DNA of 64,000 bases from Archangium lansingense (GCF_026626635.1 NZ_JAPNKA010000001.1:8494001-8558000), one strand, 5' to 3'; positions 1 to 9,987 are shown, numbered from the stretch's first letter. A program made the numbers and translations. The notes: generated from the sequence alone by a model not told the origin.

Positions 1-3000
1 GTCCTGTTTGGCTTCCAGGAGCTCGCGTCGAGCAACGCCTCCGCTTCCGCCGACGTCCTGGCCTCGACGGGCACCGCGAAGTTCGATCTCTCGCTGAACC
101 TCAGCCGGGCTGGCAACCGGGTGTTCGGCGTCCTGGAGTACGCGACCGACCTGTTCGACCGGGCCTCGATGGAGAGGGTGGCGCGCCACTACGCGCGCAT
201 GGTCGAGGCCCTCGCCACCGAGCCCAATCGCTCCCTCGACACCGTCGCGCCGCTCGACACCGAGGACCGTGCGTGGTGCGAGGCGAGCAAGGCCCGCGCA
301 TCCGCGGGACCAGCCGTCGCCGGTCCGGTCGCGCCAAACGTCCAGGGGGAGTCGAGCCCAACCACGCGCCAAGAGCGGCACACGGAGGCTCGCACCGACG
401 TAGAGCGCCAGATCGCGGCGATGTGGGCCGAGGCGCTTGGGCACTCTGAGTTCGGGATGGACCAAAGCTTCTTCGAGGTGGGCGGCCACTCGCTCGCCGC
501 GATCCTCGTCATCGTGCAGATCGCGGAAAAATGGGGTGTCGATCTTCCTTACGAGAGCATCTTCACGACGCCCACCATCGAGGCACTCGCACGCGCCGTG
601 GAGTCGGCCCCCGTTGCTGGCGATGGGGTCGCTGGTGGCGATGCGGATGCTTCGCCCGAGCTCCGCGGCGTCGAACGTGCCGGTGTCATCCCGCTCTCCT
701 TCGCCCAGGAGCGCCTCTGGTTCCTGGATCAGCTCGCGCCTGGTCTTCCCGTCTACAACATCTCCTTCCCCATCGCCCTTCGAGGCCCGGTCGACATCGG
801 CGCCCTCGAGAGGAGCCTCGAGCGGCTGGGTGATCGGCACGAATGCTTGAGGGCCCACTTCGTCAGCGGCGAGCTCGGCCCTGAGCAGGTGTTCGATCCG
901 ATCATGACCGTAGCCCTGGCGGTCACGGATCTGTCGAGCTCCCCTCCCGCCATCCGGGCGGCGGAAGCGGAGCGGTTGGTCGCGCTCGAAGCGCGCCGCT
1001 ACTTCGACCTCGTGAAAGGGCCGATGCTCCGTGCGCACCTGCTGCGAATGGGCGCGACGGAGTACGTGCTTCTTCTGACAGTCCATCACATCGTCGCGGA
1101 TGCACGGTCTGTGGACATCCTCCAGCGAGACTTGGCGGCGCTCTACGAGTCCGAGCGAACCGGTTTGCCGGACGACCTGCCGACGTTGCCGGTCCAATAC
1201 GCGGACTTCGCGATCTGGCAGCGCGCCAGCTTGCAGGGCGATCGACTCGCCGCGGAGCTCGCGCATTGGAAGAAGACGCTGGCTGGCGCGCCGTCACTGC
1301 TCGCCCTGCCCACGGACAAGCCTCGGCCGGCCGAGCAGAACTACGCGGGGAGGCAACTGCCCCTGTCTCTTGGAGTGGAGACATCCGCCGCGATCCGCCG
1401 CCTCGCGAGCGAGGAGCAGGCGACACCGTTCATGGTTCTCCTCGCTGTCTTCGGCGCGGTGCTGAGCCGGTGGGGCGGTACCACGGACGTCGTCGTCGGT
1501 ACGCCCGTCATTGGTCGGCCGCAGCGAGAGCTGCAGGAGCTGATCGGGTTCTTCTCGAACACACTGCCCTTGCGAATGGACCTCGGGAAGCGTTCGACGT
1601 ACCGCGAGGTGTTGCGGCACGTCCGCGAGGCCGTCATCGAGGCGTTTGCCCACCAGGATCTGCCCTTCGAGATGATCGTGCAGGCGCTGCAGCCGCAGCG
1701 GACGCTCGCGCACAACCCGATCTTCCAGGTGATGTTCGCCTTTCAGCGGCCGGGTGCGCAGGGCGCTCCTGGCTCGACGCCCACGGCTTCGTCCAGCCCT
1801 GCCGAGAGGGATGCACGACGCGGTATCGGCGCGGAGTCCGGGACCGCCAAGTTCGACCTCACGCTGTTCATGGTCGACGAGACGGAGCGCAGCGGCACGG
1901 ACGACACGGAGTTCTACGGCGCGCTCGAGTACCGAACGGATCTCTTCGAGGCGACGACGATTGAACGGCTCGCGTCCCACATCCGTGCCGCTGCGGAGGC
2001 CGCTGCGGCGCCGGATGCGGAGCTCTCCGAGCTCTTCGGAGCGAGCCCGTCCGATCGCTCGGCGATCGAGCGCTGGAACGCGACGACCGCCCACTTCAAG
2101 GAGCGCGAGGTTCTCGCCCATGAGCTCTGCGCTGATCAGGCGGCGCGCACCCCGTCCGCGCCCGCGGTTTCGTCATCCACGGAGAGCTGGAGCTACACGG
2201 AGCTGATTCGCCGCGCGTCTCGCCTGGCGAGGCGTCTGCGGAAGATGGGGGTGGGACCGGACAGCCGGGTTGCGATCTCCGCCGAGCCGTCCCCGCACGT
2301 CGTCGTGGCGACGCTCGGCGTCTGGATGGCGGGTGGCGCGTGCGTGCCGCTCGATCCGTCCTATCCCGCCACGCGCCTGAGCTTCATGGCTGAGAACTCC
2401 GGTGCACGATGGCTGGTCGGGGCGTCGGGAGGCGAGAGGGTCGCGCCAGACCTCACCTGGGTGAACATCGATCAGGGCCACGAAGACGATGGATCCGATT
2501 CGATGTCCGCCGAGCTCTGGAGTCGAGACGCCACGTCGGCCGACCAGCTCGCGTACGTCGTCTACACGTCGGGCTCCACGGGAAGACCGAAGGGGGTCGC
2601 GATGACCCATCGGGTCCTCGTGAACCTGGTGCTCTGGCAACGTAGCCGCGACGAACGTGGCGCCGCACGGCGGACGCTCCAGTTCGCCTCTCCCAGCTTC
2701 GACGTGTTTTTCCAGGAGCTGCTCCTCTGCCTGGCGACCGGAGGCGAGTTCGTGGTCGCCGGACCCGACGCGCGTCGCGACCCGGACCTGCTCATCGATC
2801 TCTGCCGGGAACGCCGCATCGAGCGCTTGTTCCTGCCGTTCGTGGCCCTGCGAGCGCTCGCCGAGGCGGGAACGTTCCGCGAGCCCCTGGCCGATCTGCG
2901 TGAGGTGATCACCGCCGGCGAGCAACTGCAGGTGACCCCAGCGCTCCGCCGGTGGTTCTCGGCCCACCCCTCCTGCCGCCTGTTCAACCAGTATGGCCCG

Positions 3001-6000
3001 TCGGAGACGCATGTCGTCACCGAGGAGGCCCTCGCGGCGGAGCCGACTGGCTGGAGCGCGCTGCCACCCATCGGCCGACCCGTCGCGAATGCGAGGGTGT
3101 ACGTCCTGGATGGGGCTCTCCAGCCGCTTCCCGTGGGCGTTCCCGGTGACCTGTATCTCGGGGGCCTCAGTGTCGCGCGAGGGTACCTCGACCAGCCGGC
3201 GCTCTCCGCCGAGCGCTTCCTCCCGGATCCTCACGCCGAGGAGGAAGGGGCGCGCATGTATCGCTCGGGCGACTGTGCGCGGTGGTTGCCGGACGGGCGG
3301 CTCGAGTTCCTCGGACGGAGTGACGACCAGGTCAAGATCCGTGGGTATCGCGTCGAGGTGGCCGAAGTGGAGACCGTGCTCGCGAAGCTGCCTGGCGTCC
3401 GGCAGGCGGTCGTCACGGCCCTCCCCGCTGCCGGAGGTGATCTGCGTCTCGTCGGCTATATCCTTTCGAATGACCCGGGCGTCGACCCCGCGGAGCTGCG
3501 CCAGACGCTGTACCAGTTGCTGCCGGAGCCGTTCGTGCCAGCGGTGCTCGTCCTCATGGACGAGTTCCCCCGCACCCCGAGCGGGAAGGTGGACCGCCGG
3601 GCGCTGCAGCCACCCTCAACCGAATCGAAGGTGGTGCACGAGCCAGGCACGGATCTGGAGCGTGTGCTCGCCAGTACGTGGTGCGACGTGCTCGGGCTGC
3701 AGCGGGTCGGTCGCGACGAGGACTTCTTCGCCCTCGGAGGGCACTCGCTGACGGCGACCCGAGTCACCGTGCGCTTGCGCGAGCGCCTCGCGATGGATGT
3801 TCCGGTGCGCTGGATCTTCGAACACCCGACCATTGCCCGCCTGGCTTCCGCGCTCACTGCGGCGAGGCCCGCGGAGACCGTTGGCTCCGATACAGCAGCC
3901 GTCGAGATCCAGCCACTGCCGCGCGACCGTTCGGTGTTTCCGTCGTCCTTCGCGCAGGAGCGGCTCTGGTTCGTTGATCGGATGGTCCCGGGGAATCCTG
4001 CCTACAACCTGACGGGCGCCTACGCGCTGCCCGCGTCGCTGGACGTCGAGGCCCTTCGCCACAGCCTCGACGACCTCGTGCGCCGCCACGAGGCGCTCCG
4101 GACGGTCTTCGAGGAGGTCGATGGCCTCCCGTTCCAGGTCGTCAATCCCGCGGGGCATGCGACCCTTGAGACCATCGACCTCTCCTATCTGCCCGCCTAC
4201 GAGCTCGACGCGGAGGCAAGGCGCCACATCGACGAAAACGCGCGCCGCTCATTCGACCTCGCGGCCGGACCGCTCTTTCGCGCGACGCTGCTCAACCTGG
4301 GGAGCAAGGGCTATCTGCTGCTGCTCGCGATGCACCACATCGTCTCCGACGGCTGGTCCATGAAGGTCCTGCATCGCGACCTCATCAGCCTCTACAAAAC
4401 ACGGGAAAGCGGACACCCGCCGTCGTTGCCTCCCCTTCGCCTGCAGTACGCCGACTTCGCGAGCTGGCAGCGGAGCGCCTTGAGCGGCAAGGAGCTCGAC
4501 GACCTGCTTGCCTACTGGCGGACACACCTCGCGGGAGCTCCACACCGGCTCGAGCTACCAACGGACCGGCCCCGCTCCAAGGCGCGGGCGCTCCGCGGAG
4601 CGACCCACTCCTTCGAGCTGGATGCGGAACGCGTTCTCGCGCTGCGGGAGATCGGCCGGAGCGAGGGTGCCACGTTGTTCATGACGGTGCTCGCGGTCTA
4701 CCTGGAGCTGATTCGCCGTCATTCCGGACAGGACGATTTCCTCGTCGGGACGCCGATCGGTGCCCGCCCACACGCGGAGCTCGAGGACGCCGTGGGCCTG
4801 TTCGTCAACACGCTCGTGCTGCGCAGCGACTTTTCCGGGGCTCCCAGCTTCCGTGCCCTGCTTCGGCGCGTTCGCGAGGAAACGGTCGGCGCCTACTCTC
4901 ATGCCGCTCTCCCCTTCGATCGCCTCGTCGAGGAGCTGCGGCCGAGGCGCGACCTCGGCTGGAACCCGTTGATCCAGGTCGCGTTCGGACTCCACCACGC
5001 GGCGCAGTCCGGAGGCGCCCCGGGGGAGGCTACCGCACCGCGCGGACACGAGGCGGATCCATTGGCGGGGAATGGAACCGCCAAGTTCGAGCTGAGCCTG
5101 GTGATGACCGAGGTCGATGGGCGCCTCATGGGAGTCTTCGAGTACGCCGAAGATCTCTTCGAAGCGGCGACCGTGGAACGCATGGCCGCGCACCTCGACC
5201 TGCTGGCCCGGCAGGTCGTCCAGGATCCGGACGTTCCGCTGTCTCATTGGGATCTCCTATCGGAGTCCCAGGCGCCCGAGGTGCTCGACCGCTGGGGACG
5301 AGGCCCACGGTTGACGGCGGACGTCGGACTCGCGGAGCTCGTGAACCTGCACGCGCGGCGTGAGCCAACGAGGCTCGCGGTCGAGGGACCCGACGGCACG
5401 CTGGACTACGCGGAGCTCGACACCCGCGCCAGCCGCCTCGCCGAAAGGCTGCGTGCGTTGGGCGTCACGGCCGAGGTCCGGGTGGGGGTGTGCCTCGGGA
5501 ACTCAGTCCAGTTGCCAGTGGCACTGATCGCCATCCTGCGGGCAGGTGGGGTTTATGTACCGCTGGATCCCGCGCTGCCCGCGGCGCGCCTGCTGTACCT
5601 CGTGGGCGACGCGGGCGTGAAGGTGCTCATCACGGACCAGCCCGGTGCCGAGCGGCTCGGTGGGTGTGGCGCCCGTATCATCCGCGCCGACGCGCTCGAC
5701 GACGGGCCGGCGGTCGAAAGCGGTGCGCCCGTGGAGATCGACCCCGACCAGATCGCCTACATCGTCTACACCTCCGGATCCACCGGACAGCCCAAGGGCG
5801 TCATGGTCACCCACCGGGGTTTCCGGTCGCTCCTCGCCGCGCAATCGCATGTGCTTGGACTTGGCGCGAAAGACCGCGTCCTCAAGTTCGCGACCCTCAG
5901 CTTCGACGCCTCGGTGTTCGAAGTGGCGGGCACGCTCGCGGCGGGCGCGACCTTGTGTCTGGAGCCGCAGGACCAGCTCCTGCCCAGTGCCGAGCTGGTC

Positions 6001-7116
6001 GCGTTGCTTCAGCGGCGCGCCATCACGATGGTCACGCTGACCCCATCGTCCCTCGGTGTTCTTCCCGTCGAGGCCTGCCCCGCGCTACGACTGTTGTTCG
6101 TTGCTGGCGAGGCCTGCCCGGCGGGGCTGGTTGAGCGCTGGGCTCCGGGACGGCGAATGATCAACGGCTATGGTCCGACGGAGACGACGGTGTGGGCCAC
6201 CTTCGCCGAGTGCGTGCCTGATGGCCGAGCGCCGGCGATTGGCGGGCCCGTCGCCAACGCTCACGTGAGCATTCTCGACCGGAACTTGCGCCCTGTCCCC
6301 GTCGGCATTCCCGGCGAACTCTTCATTGGTGGCCCGGCGGTGGCACGTGGATACCTCGGGCGCCCAGATCTGACCGCCGCCAGCTTCCTGCCGGATCCCC
6401 GGGGTGCACCGGGCTCCCGGATGTACCGGACGGGAGATCTCGCTCGGTGGCGTGCTGACGAAAACATCGAGTTCCTGGGTCGTGTCGACGGGCAGATCAA
6501 GCTCCGAGGCGTACGCATCGAACCCAGTGAGGTCGAGGCCACGATCTCCGCCATGCCCGGCGTGGCCTACTGTGTCGCGATGCTGCGCGAGGATCGGCCC
6601 GGCCATCCGAATCTCGTCGCCTACATCGTGCCGTCGCCGTCGGCGGTGCTCGATGGAACCGCGATCCGACGCTCGCTCCAGGAAAGACTCCCGCGGTACC
6701 TCGTGCCGTCGCGGATCTTGATCTGCGACGAGCTGCCCCGCACGCCCAGCGGCAAGCTCGATCGCCAGGCCCTGCCGCCGCCACCACCGGCCAGCGAAGA
6801 GGCACCGCCTCCCCCGCGCGGCTCGGTCGAAGAGGCGGTCTGCCGCATCTGCTCGGAGGTCCTCGAGACACGGGTCGGTCGCGACGACAACTTCTTCGAG
6901 CTCGGCGGCCACTCGCTGCTCTTGACGAGGATCCTGTCGCGGATTCGTGCCGAACTCGGGCTCGACATACCTGTCCGTCGCATGTTCGAGGCGCCCACGC
7001 TCGGCGCGTTCTGCGAGGGGCGCGAGGCGCGCGAAGCCGAAACGACGTCGCGTATTCCCATCGTCCCGCGCGCCCGGAGAGCGAGGACGCCAACCAGCAA
7101 CGAGCTCTCCCCATGA
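1..7116 (+). CDS. Non-ribosomal peptide synthetase, 5' end outside window
   Basis: The reading frame is open from base 1, so the N-terminus is missing; 2371 residues are visible. Order, numbering from base 1: end of a condensation domain (to about residue 90), a linker, a PCP (GGHSL serine at 164), condensation (about 225-660; HHIVADA at 362-368), adenylation (about 704-1200; YTSGSTGRPKG, end motif PSGKVDR), PCP (serine 1249), condensation (about 1310-1757; HHIVSDG at 1445-1451), adenylation (about 1777-2257; YTSGSTGQPKG, PSGKLDR), PCP (serine 2305), stop. There is no thioesterase or reductase, so the chain must pass to another protein or be released in trans. The first visible module goes from condensation straight to PCP without an A domain. 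The binding pocket of the first A domain, read by alignment to the GrsA positions, is DVQFIAQVVK, close to known proline codes. The second reads about DAFTFAGVWK, which I cannot assign. The stop overlaps the MbtH start (ATGA). Confidence 0.97.
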   Translation, partial: VLFGFQELASSNASASADVLASTGTAKFDLSLNLSRAGNRVFGVLEYATDLFDRASMERVARHYARMVEALATEPNRSLDTVAPLDTEDRAWCEASKARASAGPAVAGPVAPNVQGESSPTTRQERHTEARTDVERQIAAMWAEALGHSEFGMDQSFFEVGGHSLAAILVIVQIAEKWGVDLPYESIFTTPTIEALARAVESAPVAGDGVAGGDADASPELRGVERAGVIPLSFAQERLWFLDQLAPGLPVYNISFPIALRGPVDIGALERSLERLGDRHECLRAHFVSGELGPEQVFDPIMTVALAVTDLSSSPPAIRAAEAERLVALEARRYFDLVKGPMLRAHLLRMGATEYVLLLTVHHIVADARSVDILQRDLAALYESERTGLPDDLPTLPVQYADFAIWQRASLQGDRLAAELAHWKKTLAGAPSLLALPTDKPRPAEQNYAGRQLPLSLGVETSAAIRRLASEEQATPFMVLLAVFGAVLSRWGGTTDVVVGTPVIGRPQRELQELIGFFSNTLPLRMDLGKRSTYREVLRHVREAVIEAFAHQDLPFEMIVQALQPQRTLAHNPIFQVMFAFQRPGAQGAPGSTPTASSSPAERDARRGIGAESGTAKFDLTLFMVDETERSGTDDTEFYGALEYRTDLFEATTIERLASHIRAAAEAAAAPDAELSELFGASPSDRSAIERWNATTAHFKEREVLAHELCADQAARTPSAPAVSSSTESWSYTELIRRASRLARRLRKMGVGPDSRVAISAEPSPHVVVATLGVWMAGGACVPLDPSYPATRLSFMAENSGARWLVGASGGERVAPDLTWVNIDQGHEDDGSDSMSAELWSRDATSADQLAYVVYTSGSTGRPKGVAMTHRVLVNLVLWQRSRDERGAARRTLQFASPSFDVFFQELLLCLATGGEFVVAGPDARRDPDLLIDLCRERRIERLFLPFVALRALAEAGTFREPLADLREVITAGEQLQVTPALRRWFSAHPSCRLFNQYGPSETHVVTEEALAAEPTGWSALPPIGRPVANARVYVLDGALQPLPVGVPGDLYLGGLSVARGYLDQPALSAERFLPDPHAEEEGARMYRSGDCARWLPDGRLEFLGRSDDQVKIRGYRVEVAEVETVLAKLPGVRQAVVTALPAAGGDLRLVGYILSNDPGVDPAELRQTLYQLLPEPFVPAVLVLMDEFPRTPSGKVDRRALQPPSTESKVVHEPGTDLERVLASTWCDVLGLQRVGRDEDFFALGGHSLTATRVTVRLRERLAMDVPVRWIFEHPTIARLASALTAARPAETVGSDTAAVEIQPLPRDRSVFPSSFAQERLWFVDRMVPGNPAYNLTGAYALPASLDVEALRHSLDDLVRRHEALRTVFEEVDGLPFQVVNPAGHATLETIDLSYLPAYELDAEARRHIDENARRSFDLAAGPLFRATLLNLGSKGYLLLLAMHHIVSDGWSMKVLHRDLISLYKTRESGHPPSLPPLRLQYADFASWQRSALSGKELDDLLAYWRTHLAGAPHRLELPTDRPRSKARALRGATHSFELDAERVLALREIGRSEGATLFMTVLAVYLELIRRHSGQDDFLVGTPIGARPHAELEDAVGLFVNTLVLRSDFSGAPSFRALLRRVREETVGAYSHAALPFDRLVEELRPRRDLGWNPLIQVAFGLHHAAQSGGAPGEATAPRGHEADPLAGNGTAKFELSLVMTEVDGRLMGVFEYAEDLFEAATVERMAAHLDLLARQVVQDPDVPLSHWDLLSESQAPEVLDRWGRGPRLTADVGLAELVNLHARREPTRLAVEGPDGTLDYAELDTRASRLAERLRALGVTAEVRVGVCLGNSVQLPVALIAILRAGGVYVPLDPALPAARLLYLVGDAGVKVLITDQPGAERLGGCGARIIRADALDDGPAVESGAPVEIDPDQIAYIVYTSGSTGQPKGVMVTHRGFRSLLAAQSHVLGLGAKDRVLKFATLSFDASVFEVAGTLAAGATLCLEPQDQLLPSAELVALLQRRAITMVTLTPSSLGVLPVEACPALRLLFVAGEACPAGLVERWAPGRRMINGYGPTETTVWATFAECVPDGRAPAIGGPVANAHVSILDRNLRPVPVGIPGELFIGGPAVARGYLGRPDLTAASFLPDPRGAPGSRMYRTGDLARWRADENIEFLGRVDGQIKLRGVRIEPSEVEATISAMPGVAYCVAMLREDRPGHPNLVAYIVPSPSAVLDGTAIRRSLQERLPRYLVPSRILICDELPRTPSGKLDRQALPPPPPASEEAPPPPRGSVEEAVCRICSEVLETRVGRDDNFFELGGHSLLLTRILSRIRAELGLDIPVRRMFEAPTLGAFCEGREAREAETTSRIPIVPRARRARTPTSNELSP

Positions 7117-7322
7117 ACGAAGCCGATGACACGACGCCATATCAGGTGACCGTGAACCACGAGGAGCAATACTCAATCTGGCCGGCGCAGCTCGAAATTC
7201 CGGCGGGTTGGCGGGCCATCGGCGTCACTGAATCCAAGAAGGATTGCCTCACGCACATTGGAAGTGTCTGGACGGACATGCGTCCGCGAAGCCTTCGGGA
7301 AAGGATGGTCCGAGCCAAGTGA
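7113..7322 (+). CDS. MbtH-family NRPS accessory protein
   Basis: A 69-residue protein with the family hallmarks: YQVTVNHEEQYSIWPA near the N-terminus, GW after the loop, then CLTHIGSVWTDMRP and SLR. MbtH proteins bind NRPS adenylation domains and support their folding and activity in the cytoplasm. The start codon overlaps the NRPS stop as ATGA, so it is translationally coupled to the synthetase it most likely serves. The length is normal for the family, and all three conserved tryptophans expected in the family can be found. Confidence 0.97.
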   Translation: MNEADDTTPYQVTVNHEEQYSIWPAQLEIPAGWRAIGVTESKKDCLTHIGSVWTDMRPRSLRERMVRAK

Positions 7323-7828
7323 AAACCCCAAACGAGAAACCTCAAGAGAAGACGGTTCCCATGGATCGCACGCCCAGCCGTACCGACGACACGCAGTTCA
7401 ATATCTTCCAGACACTCATCCACGACTACGCTCGCAGGCTCGGGGACATCTGGGACGGGAAGACCAAGAAGAACATCCTGGACGCGCAGAAGAGGTACTC
7501 CGATCGCATGACCACGGCGCCGAATGATCCCGTCGAGGCGCAGAAGACATGGGAAGCGGCGCATCGGGAGTACGTCGATGCCGTATGCGCGGCCTGGAAA
7601 GAGTCCCAGACGCTGTACACGCAGGCCTACTCCCAGTACCTCGATGGGTACCGTGAAGCCTGGGGGAAGTGCTGCCGGGATCGTGCCATTTCGCCCCTCG
7701 AGATGATGCTCGTCGCGCAGAGCTCCACGACGGCGGTGGGATACGCGACGGCGACGATCGGCAACTGGTCGCTCATCGAGTGGGCGGGCGTTCCCCCGTG
7801 GGCCTTGTCCCTGGCGAGGAACGGTTGA
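7319..7828 (+). CDS. Small helical protein of unknown function in the NRPS cluster
   Basis: I do not recognise this protein. The first start in frame is GTG at 7319, which overlaps the MbtH stop (GTGA) and gives 169 residues; an ATG at 7361 would give 155. Both have an AG-rich stretch upstream. I prefer the GTG because neighbouring genes are also coupled by short overlaps. The sequence is rich in Ala, Glu, Lys, Arg and Tyr with regular hydrophobic spacing, and looks like a long helical bundle. Only the last 40 residues are less charged (VGYATATIGNWSLIEWAG). There is no signal peptide or clear membrane helix. Its place between MbtH and the tailoring genes suggests a structural or carrier-binding role, but that is a guess. 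Confidence 0.75.
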   Translation: MKTPNEKPQEKTVPMDRTPSRTDDTQFNIFQTLIHDYARRLGDIWDGKTKKNILDAQKRYSDRMTTAPNDPVEAQKTWEAAHREYVDAVCAAWKESQTLYTQAYSQYLDGYREAWGKCCRDRAISPLEMMLVAQSSTTAVGYATATIGNWSLIEWAGVPPWALSLARNG

Positions 7829-7842
7829 GATTGGAGGGGAGA

Positions 7843-9987
7843 ATGGCAATCGACCGTTTTGCTTACGACCAGAACCTGCAACGAGCGACTCGCTATCGGG
7901 AATGGCGCAGTGCATTCTGGCCGCCCTCGGACGAATACCGTCTCATCTGCCTCGATCTCGCCCCTGAGGTTCCGTCCCTGGGACCCGGATTGGCCGCCGA
8001 GCTCGAGACGCTCCGCACTGCCATCGATGTCGCATGGCAGAAGAGCAAGACGCAGGTCGTGAACGGCCCGGCGCGAATGCACGACGCCGCATCGGTCACC
8101 AGGTGCTTGCACCGGATCGCGAAGCTGCTACCGAACGCCACCGACCGGCGGGCACTCGAACTGAGGGCTGGAGCCGTGGAGCGCGGCTACGAGGACGGCA
8201 CCTTGTCGGCGCTTGCCGGACTTGACGAAGACATCACCTTCATCGCCGGCAACATCTCCACATGGTACGGCAAACAGACGCGCGGGCTTCCGACGGCATT
8301 CGGTTGCGTCCGTGACGAGGAGCGGCAAGCCGCCGTCGCCAAGGCCAGTGAGCACATGGCCGACGTCGCCGCGTACGTCCGCTCCCTGCACACCCACCTG
8401 CGTCTTGGCGAGGTGCCGGCCTTCTCGGCGACTCGGCTGTTCTTCATGGCCGGAGAAGGCAACCGGCACCCGAAGCACATCGCCTACTTCCTGCCCGAGG
8501 ACGAGGGCGTGAAGCACTCGCCCTTCAAGAAGACGTATCACTTCACGAACACCCATCACGCGCTCCTCAACACCATCTCGCTCCCCCTCGCGCGGCGATT
8601 GCTTCACCTCGGAACGCCCATTCCCTCCAGCAGTGCGGCGCTGGGTCACATCCCGACGCTGGGAGTACTGGCCCACGAGTTCGGGCACTTCGTCCATCGC
8701 GAGGGTGTGACCTTCGCGGCGCTGAACTCCGCCGCGCGTTGGGCCTCGGTGACGTTGCAGGAGGCGGCGGCCGACGTGTTCGGCACTCTGGTACTCGCCG
8801 AGGTGCTTGCGCCGGCCCTCGGTATCCCGCCGGCCGACGTTGTGACCTACCACCTGGCGGAGTGCCTGCGCTACGTGGATCGTGGCCTGGGCTGCTTTCC
8901 CGATTCCGACGGGATGTACCTGCAGCTGGCCTACCTGGTGTCCTTCGGCGCGTTGACCCTCGAGCCGGGGGCAGAGTCCCGCCTGGTCGGCGATCCCGAG
9001 GTCGTCATCGCCGCGTTCCGCTCGCTGGCCAGGGTCTTCGCCGACACGCTCCTGGCCGGCGACGTGGAGCGCTCCATCGCGCTCCATCAAGCCTACGGGC
9101 CCGCGACTCCCCACCATCTCGACCAACTCATCGCGACGTTACGTGAAGGGCCACCGAAGACGCTCGAATACAAACAAGAACCTCGCGTCACCGAGGCGCA
9201 GAACCACGCCGCTGTCTTCGACGTGAGCGCTCGCCCCCAACCGGCAGCAACTTCAACGCAGGAATCGCCGAGAGGAGTGTCGATCATGGAAGGGTTCCAC
9301 GACTTCTACTGCCGTCCGAAGAGCACCGCGGCGGATGGTCCAGCACGTACCATCTACCAGATTTGGGAGAAAGGTGAGGCGTTCAACGACTCCGTGACGC
9401 CATCGACCTATTGCCCGGAATACCGCACGCACATGGAGCTGAAGATCCTGTCGCTGTCCAAGCAACGGGATCAGGTGTTCTCGATTGGCTGTGGCAATGC
9501 CTTCGTCGAGGCCGGGCTGTTGGCCAAGGGGCTCAATGTCCACGCGATCGACTGCAATGACGAGGCCGTGGAGCTGGCCGTCTCGAAGGGGGTGAATGCG
9601 ATCAAAGCGGACTTCGCCGCCTTGCCGCCCGGGCATCTCTCCACGTTCAGCACGGTGTACGCCGACGGCCTGCTCGGCCATCTCTACCGGCCAGGCACCG
9701 AGTTGGAGGGCTTCTTCGACACGCTGATGGCGCTGAATCCCCGTCCCGGGAGCTGGCTCGTCCTCTCCAACGACGCGCCGTCCAAGTCGGGTGCGCGCGT
9801 TGTACCGCACGAGCGCCTCCGCGATTTCTGGCTCCTTTCCAAGGAGTACCTGAGCGAGGTGTTGGAGCGACGCGGTTTCACCGTCTGGGAAAGCTACCAC
9901 TTCCCCTACTACCGCCCCGTGAGTGGCCTGCGCAACCGGACCATCTGCGTCGCCCGCCTCCCCGGATCCGAGACGGCGGAGGAGTGA
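7843..9987 (+). CDS. Zinc metallopeptidase-like / SAM methyltransferase fusion
   Basis: The start is the ATG at 7843 behind a strong ribosome site (GGAGGGGA); 714 residues. The N-terminal two thirds contain a zincin motif, HEFGH at residues 278-282, followed about 25 residues later by an EAAAD segment starting at 307 whose glutamate can be the third zinc ligand, as in gluzincins. After a linker at about 440-480 comes a class I methyltransferase: SAM-binding loop FSIGCGN around 547-552, then AIDCNDEA as the acidic second strand. An in-frame ATG at 9286 (residue 482) has an AGAGGAG about nine bases upstream, so the methyltransferase may also be made alone. I know of no standard family joining these two domains. 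No secretion signal is visible, so the peptidase part is likely cytoplasmic and may act on a precursor or may only bind. Stop and next start are 3 bases apart. Confidence 0.85.
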   Translation: MAIDRFAYDQNLQRATRYREWRSAFWPPSDEYRLICLDLAPEVPSLGPGLAAELETLRTAIDVAWQKSKTQVVNGPARMHDAASVTRCLHRIAKLLPNATDRRALELRAGAVERGYEDGTLSALAGLDEDITFIAGNISTWYGKQTRGLPTAFGCVRDEERQAAVAKASEHMADVAAYVRSLHTHLRLGEVPAFSATRLFFMAGEGNRHPKHIAYFLPEDEGVKHSPFKKTYHFTNTHHALLNTISLPLARRLLHLGTPIPSSSAALGHIPTLGVLAHEFGHFVHREGVTFAALNSAARWASVTLQEAAADVFGTLVLAEVLAPALGIPPADVVTYHLAECLRYVDRGLGCFPDSDGMYLQLAYLVSFGALTLEPGAESRLVGDPEVVIAAFRSLARVFADTLLAGDVERSIALHQAYGPATPHHLDQLIATLREGPPKTLEYKQEPRVTEAQNHAAVFDVSARPQPAATSTQESPRGVSIMEGFHDFYCRPKSTAADGPARTIYQIWEKGEAFNDSVTPSTYCPEYRTHMELKILSLSKQRDQVFSIGCGNAFVEAGLLAKGLNVHAIDCNDEAVELAVSKGVNAIKADFAALPPGHLSTFSTVYADGLLGHLYRPGTELEGFFDTLMALNPRPGSWLVLSNDAPSKSGARVVPHERLRDFWLLSKEYLSEVLERRGFTVWESYHFPYYRPVSGLRNRTICVARLPGSETAEE

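Noticed and set aside
2173..3234. Long minus-strand open frame (353 codons) opposite the NRPS
   Set aside because: High-GC coding DNA gives long antisense frames. The protein has no recognisable motif, and the plus strand is a clear A domain.
5330..6770. Assigning phenylalanine to the last NRPS A domain
   Set aside because: The hand-read code DAFTFAGVWK shares only part of known Phe codes; not enough for a call.
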